Both the position numbers and the translations under genes were made by a program. From Clostridia bacterium (GTDB taxonomy: Bacteria; Bacillota; Clostridia; Peptostreptococcales; Anaerovoracaceae), in the NCBI GenBank assembly GCA_024689865.1, contig JAILDA010000055.1, positions 1 to 36,816 on the forward strand: 36,816 nt of DNA. The letters are read 5' to 3'. Positions 36,250-36,816 of the stretch are shown here, piece after piece. Position 1 is the first letter of the stretch, and each line of letters starts with the position of its first letter. The notes under the pieces are model-generated. The model made no database searches and was not told the origin of the DNA. It saw only the letters and a list, made by a program, of their open reading frames with translations.

Positions 36250-36576
36250 TTATCTTACGAACTCCCTGTCTTTTTCCGGTATTCCGGTCTCGCCGCTCCC
36301 GAAGCGTTCCACCTTCATGTGAAGGTCGTATTTTTCCCTGAGCTCCGCGATCTTTGCCATCATCGGGGAAGCGTGGTGAGCATCTATCGCTGCCTGGTCC
36401 CTCCACTGGTCGATAAGCAAAACCGTTTCGGGATCATCCATGGGGAAAAAGTATTCGTAACGAAGGTTGCCGTCTTCGGCGCGGATGTCCGACACTACGC
36501 CGCTTCCGGTCATCTCTTCCGCAAAGGCACGGGCGCTGCCGTCCCGGCCGGTATAATAAATGTTAACTGTGATCAT
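36250..36576 (-). CDS. Antibiotic biosynthesis monooxygenase (ABM)-fold putative quinol monooxygenase
   Basis: 108 aa; ITVNIYYTGRDGSARAFAEEM, LRYEYFFPMDDPETVLLIDQWRDQAAIDAHHASPMMAKI. Confidence 0.86.
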   Translation of the reverse strand: MITVNIYYTGRDGSARAFAEEMTGSGVVSDIRAEDGNLRYEYFFPMDDPETVLLIDQWRDQAAIDAHHASPMMAKIAELREKYDLHMKVERFGSGETGIPEKDREFVR

Positions 36577-36703
36577 CCGGTTCCTCCTGACAGGATCCGG
36601 CAGCCTGCCGTTCCGTTTTCCATAGATTTAGAATACCATATTGAGGAGATATCCGCAAATGCCGGACCCGCTGCCCATGTTCCGTACGTGGATCTGAAAA
36701 AAA

Positions 36704-36727
36704 GAAAAGAGGCATCTGCCTCTTTTC
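36704..36727 (-). terminator. Terminator downstream of tRNA-fMet
   Basis: gaaaagaggca / tgcctcttttc stem with T7 tract on the minus strand, 8 nt after tRNA end. Confidence 0.75.
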
Positions 36728-36735
36728 CGTTTCTG

Positions 36736-36811
<76 letters not shown>

Positions 36812-36816
36812 ATGTT

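Noticed and set aside
35313-36341. 342-aa plus-strand ORF opposite the nitroreductase
   Set aside because: Antisense artefact; the minus strand encodes a recognisable nitroreductase-family protein.

Overview
36.8-kb chromosomal window, probably from a Clostridia-like Bacillota (inferred from gene content, CsoR/CopA, L-box and PyrR-type leader). Mostly housekeeping genes: a truncated HTH-Uma2 gene; MATE transporter; a pyrimidine operon (pyrC-carB-pyrK-pyrD-pyrF-[312-bp gap]-pyrE-pyrB-alr); an orphan biotin-dependent carboxyltransferase; azlCD; an epimerase-like gene; MgtC; a copper operon (csoR-copA-SGNH hydrolase); a TetR regulator; a lysine-riboswitch-controlled dapA-dapB; AI-2E transporter; cyclase-family hydrolase; flavin reductase; asparaginase; two tandem MoxR-DUF58-membrane protein cassettes separated by a C39-like cysteine peptidase and an XRE regulator; nitroreductase; ABM-fold monooxygenase; and an initiator tRNA-Met. 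Strongest second-look items: (1) a 34-codon in-frame transmembrane/RKKK tail directly after the TGA stop of the second MoxR-cassette membrane protein; (2) the duplicated MoxR-DUF58 cassettes; (3) a CopA ORF whose C-terminal CopZ-like domain has its own Shine-Dalgarno and ATG; (4) a PyrR-type hairpin covering the pyrC ribosome-binding region; (5) a structured, unassigned 312-bp gap before pyrE; (6) a PyrB with a PyrI-like zinc knuckle tail but no room for the PyrI nucleotide-binding domain; (7) near-leaderless promoters for azlC and MATE. All calls are from manual reading; no database search or folding program was run.
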